Source: Acidobacteriota bacterium
GTDB lineage: Bacteria > Acidobacteriota > Blastocatellia > UBA7656
Direction of reading: 5' to 3'
Length of the DNA: 64,000 nucleotides
Assembly: GCA_040754075.1 (NCBI GenBank)
Contig: JBFMDH010000037.1
Span: 1 to 64,000, forward strand
In this document: positions 61,222-64,000 of the stretch, piece after piece
Layout of the letters: each line of letters opens with the position of its first letter
Numbering within the stretch: position 1 is the first letter of the stretch
Made by a program: the position numbers and the translations under genes
Notes under the pieces: model-generated
What the model saw: the letters and a program-made list of their open reading frames with translations, nothing else
The model's database searches: none
What the model was told of the DNA's origin: nothing

Positions 61222-63981
61222 TTAATCGAAATCCTCTTCCTGCATCTCGGAAAGGCGGTCACGAAATTCATAAGCCGCGCTTAACACTTTGCGGGGTTTC
61301 GAGCCTTCCGCAGGCCCGATGAAGCCTTCGCGTTCCATCATATCCAAAATTTTCGCAGCGCGTCCGTAACCAATCGACAACCGCCGCTGCAACACAGAGG
61401 TCGAAGCGCGTCCCATATCGATGACAATCATCAACGCTTCATCGTAAAGTTCATCGCGCTCACCCAACTCGCCCGTCACCCCTTCGGCTTCCTGTTCAGT
61501 CATAGTCACCAGTTCGTTGAAATTCGGCTCCGCCTGTTTGCGCGCATGGTCGGAAATCGCTTTGACTTCGGCTTCGTTGACAAACGAGCCATGTACACGA
61601 ATGATGCGCGAGGTTCGCGGCGGCAAAAAAAGCATATCGCCCTGTCCAAGCAACGCCTCTGCGCCATTGGTGTCAATAATCGTGCGCGAGTCAACTTTCG
61701 AGGAAACCCGAAACGCGATGCGCGAAGGAATGTTGGCTTTGATGACGCCGGTGATGATGTCAACTGAAGGTCTTTGCGTCGCCAGCACCAGGTGGATGCC
61801 GACGGCGCGCGCCATCTGCGCAAGTCTGGCAATCGAAGTTTCAACTTCGCTGCGCGCCACCATCATCAAATCCGCCAGTTCATCAATCGCAATGACGATA
61901 TAAGGCAAATGTTTCGGCGCGTTCGGATCATCTGCCGAAAGCGTCGGGTGGGTCAATTCTTCAACCTGTTTATTATATTGCTCGATGTTGCGCACGCCGT
62001 ATTTCGCCAGTTCTTTGTAGCGATTTTCCATTTCATTCACCGCCCATTTCAAGGCATTGGCAGCGCGTTTCGGGTCGGTGACAATGGGCGTCAGCAAGTG
62101 CGGAATGTTTTCATAAAGCCCAAGTTCGACGCGCTTGGGGTCAACCATGATGAACTTCACTTCATCGGGCGAGGCTTTATAGAGAATCGAACAAATCAGC
62201 GCATTCATGGTGACCGATTTACCAGCGCCGGTCGCGCCCGCAATCAACAGGTGTGGCATATCCGCGAGGTCTGTGATGTACTCTTCGCCGTTGATGGTCT
62301 TGCCGAGCGCCACGGTGAGTTTCGATTTCGAGTTTTGAAAGCGCGGCGATTCAATGACTTCGCGCAATAAAATTTTTTCGCGATGCAGATTGGGCGCTTC
62401 GATACCGACGGTGGATTTGCCCGGTATGCGGTCGATGCGAATGGATTCGGCTTTGAGCGCCAGACACAAATCATCTGCAAGACCAACGACGCGGGCGTAT
62501 TTGATGCCGGGGTCGGGTTTGAATTCAAAGGTTGTGACTACAGGTCCCGGGTTGATGCGATGGATATGTCCGACGACGCCGAACTCTTTGCATTTTTCGG
62601 CAAGAATCGTCGCCCGTTCGCGCAATTCCCCCTCAGCCTGTTCGTTGTGTCCAATCGGCACTTCGAGCAAACCAATCGACGGCATTTCATAATGCGCTTT
62701 TTGGACAACGACTTTGCGCCTGGAGGTTTCCTCTTTTTCGGGTTTGGCGGTGCCGAGCGGCTTGGTCGGAACGGTGCGTTCAATGTAAGCCGTCGAGGTC
62801 ATCTCGACAACATCCGGGTCCATGGTGATTTCGCTTGCCAAATCGCGACCGGCTTTTAACTGCTCGGTCTTTGTCGTATAAGCGCGATAAGCGGCTGCCG
62901 CATGGGTGCGGGCATTCGGCGCAGGCGTTGCCGGGTCTGTCGCTTCGCTTGCAGCAGGAGTTGTCGCCTGCCCGTTTGTAGCAGTGGTTTGCGTGGTTTG
63001 CGCCGTTGCAACCAGCCGTTGCGGCTCTTTCAATTCGTCTTTTGCTGACTCGATTTTCGGATTGCCGTTTTGCGCGGCTTCTGTGCGAACGGGTTTTGCA
63101 ACCACTGGTGTAATAATCGGTTCCGGCTTAACTTCCGAAGCTTCCTCTTTCTTTAAAGCATCTGCCAGTACCGCAGCAACCGGCTTTTCTTCTTTGACAC
63201 GTTTTTCGCGATTCTCTTCGCTCAGTTTTTTGCGCCGCGTTTCAGCCTGAGTTTCGCGTTCACGAGCTAAATTTTCCGCTTCCTCAAGCCTCAGTTGTTC
63301 AGCTTCAAATTGACGGCGTTCCTCTGCGGCAATCCGGCGACGTTCACGATGTTCTGCCCACCAGCCTCGTAAACGCTCTGTAAAACCAAGCCCCGATTTG
63401 TTGGTAATCACGCCGCTCTGTTTTACAGAGCGCACCCACGCAGCGATGTGGCTCACGGATAATTCCAGCGTCAGCATCAACAAAACCGCCATTGCGAAGG
63501 TTAGTACAATTGCCGCGCCAATCGTATTCAACACGCCCGCGAAGGCGCCTTCGACGATGTAGCCGACCATGCCGCCATTGCTCGACGAGTGTTCAAGCAT
63601 GGCGAGTCCCATTTTCGGAAAGAGCGCCAAAAATCCTGAGAGCGCAATGAGCAGAAAAGTTGAGCTGATACCTTTGCGCAAAGGCACGCTGAGCGATTCG
63701 TTGAAAAACATTCGCCAACCGATAAACGCCAGCAAAAGCGGAATCGCCAGCGCCGCAATGCCGAACCATTCGAGCAGCAGATTGCCCGCATAAGCGCCGA
63801 ATGCGCCGATGAAATTCGTAGGTTTTTGTTGGGGTCCGACCGAATGCCAGCTTGGGTCTTTCGGGTCGTAGGTAACAAGGCTTAGCAAAAGCAGGATGGC
63901 AATCAATGCCAGAACTATTGCTAAAATTTCATTGGCAAGCGAACGTTTGTTCGCTTTTTTAACCCGTGGTTTACTGCTCAT
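61222..63981 (-). CDS. ftsK: DNA translocase FtsK/SpoIIIE
   Basis: A 919-residue septal DNA pump moving chromosome ends into daughter cells. Four to five N-terminal membrane segments (about 20-170) anchor it; about 195-410 is a charged Ala/Glu/Thr-rich linker; the motor follows with Walker A LIAGATGAGKSVT (Lys588) and Walker B YIVIAIDELADLMM (about 690-700). The C-terminal gamma winged helix (about 840-919: LQRRLSIGYGRAAKILDMME) reads DNA polarity signals. Start ATG at 63981, with GGGGGCGAG upstream, 19 bases from the window end. Gene complete. Confidence 0.96.
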   Translation of the reverse strand: MSSKPRVKKANKRSLANEILAIVLALIAILLLLSLVTYDPKDPSWHSVGPQQKPTNFIGAFGAYAGNLLLEWFGIAALAIPLLLAFIGWRMFFNESLSVPLRKGISSTFLLIALSGFLALFPKMGLAMLEHSSSNGGMVGYIVEGAFAGVLNTIGAAIVLTFAMAVLLMLTLELSVSHIAAWVRSVKQSGVITNKSGLGFTERLRGWWAEHRERRRIAAEERRQFEAEQLRLEEAENLARERETQAETRRKKLSEENREKRVKEEKPVAAVLADALKKEEASEVKPEPIITPVVAKPVRTEAAQNGNPKIESAKDELKEPQRLVATAQTTQTTATNGQATTPAASEATDPATPAPNARTHAAAAYRAYTTKTEQLKAGRDLASEITMDPDVVEMTSTAYIERTVPTKPLGTAKPEKEETSRRKVVVQKAHYEMPSIGLLEVPIGHNEQAEGELRERATILAEKCKEFGVVGHIHRINPGPVVTTFEFKPDPGIKYARVVGLADDLCLALKAESIRIDRIPGKSTVGIEAPNLHREKILLREVIESPRFQNSKSKLTVALGKTINGEEYITDLADMPHLLIAGATGAGKSVTMNALICSILYKASPDEVKFIMVDPKRVELGLYENIPHLLTPIVTDPKRAANALKWAVNEMENRYKELAKYGVRNIEQYNKQVEELTHPTLSADDPNAPKHLPYIVIAIDELADLMMVARSEVETSIARLAQMARAVGIHLVLATQRPSVDIITGVIKANIPSRIAFRVSSKVDSRTIIDTNGAEALLGQGDMLFLPPRTSRIIRVHGSFVNEAEVKAISDHARKQAEPNFNELVTMTEQEAEGVTGELGERDELYDEALMIVIDMGRASTSVLQRRLSIGYGRAAKILDMMEREGFIGPAEGSKPRKVLSAAYEFRDRLSEMQEEDFD

Positions 63982-64000
63982 GAACTCGCCCCCATTTTCT

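Overview
The window looks like a chromosomal segment of a Gram-negative, probably soil-type bacterium, most likely Acidobacteriota (class Blastocatellia or a relative). This is an inference from gene content: a phosphatidylserine synthase/decarboxylase pair, MqnA of the futalosine menaquinone route, OmpA-like and CpxP/Spy-like envelope proteins, many secreted propeller/IPT/Ig-like proteins, TPR proteins and short zinc-ribbon proteins. No rRNA or tRNA gene was seen; the only recognised structural RNA is RNase P RNA (rnpB, minus strand, about 44.09-44.52 kb).

Layout. 0-16.7 kb is ordinary chromosome: a cut secreted-protein gene, a class III transaminase next to a dihydropyrimidinase (pyrimidine/beta-amino acid catabolism), an HD-GYP-like protein, the psd-pssA pair, a PQQ-type propeller, a CinA-like protein, a Ca2+/H+ antiporter, a double-hotdog hydratase, MscL and a GlsB-like membrane protein. 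16.7-18.8 kb holds structured non-coding DNA, two tiny ORFs and three small genes ending in a single-domain response regulator. 19.05-25.2 kb is a tight set: coiled-coil protein, transmembrane OmpA-domain protein, Ras-like small GTPase and a hybrid histidine kinase. It reads as a signalling module linking a cytoplasmic GTPase to the envelope.

25.2-47.4 kb carries a UvrD/PcrA-type helicase, a tandemly duplicated two-gene secreted unit (Ig/IPT protein plus STN-like protein) with one truncated copy and a nearly identical 367-bp block, a TMTC-like TPR membrane protein, a hydroxyacyl-CoA dehydrogenase, several zinc-ribbon and TPR proteins, a GH19-type lytic enzyme, rnpB and a large propeller/IPT protein.

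47.5-52.5 kb is an AT-rich accessory island. It has an orphan C-terminal cas1 fragment, a 143-bp MITE with perfect 17-bp terminal inverted repeats and a 9-bp target duplication, a Hachiman-like defence pair (HamA-like nuclease and HamB-like Ski2-type helicase, overlapping by 10 nt), and an IS3-family remnant. nadA follows, led by a small ribbon-helix-helix-like protein that overlaps it. 54-57.7 kb is a GC-rich block (MalT-type LuxR regulator, an 80-residue partner, a secreted protein) that looks transferred. The window ends with a CpxP/Spy-like protein, mqnA, a zinc-ribbon protein, a cluster of three DnaA-box consensus matches and ftsK.

A recurring feature is a set of unrelated intergenic inverted repeats, several with arms made of repeated short words, in at least seven intergenic spaces. 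All coordinates, motifs and repeats were read by eye; family names are assignments from remembered motifs, with no database search.
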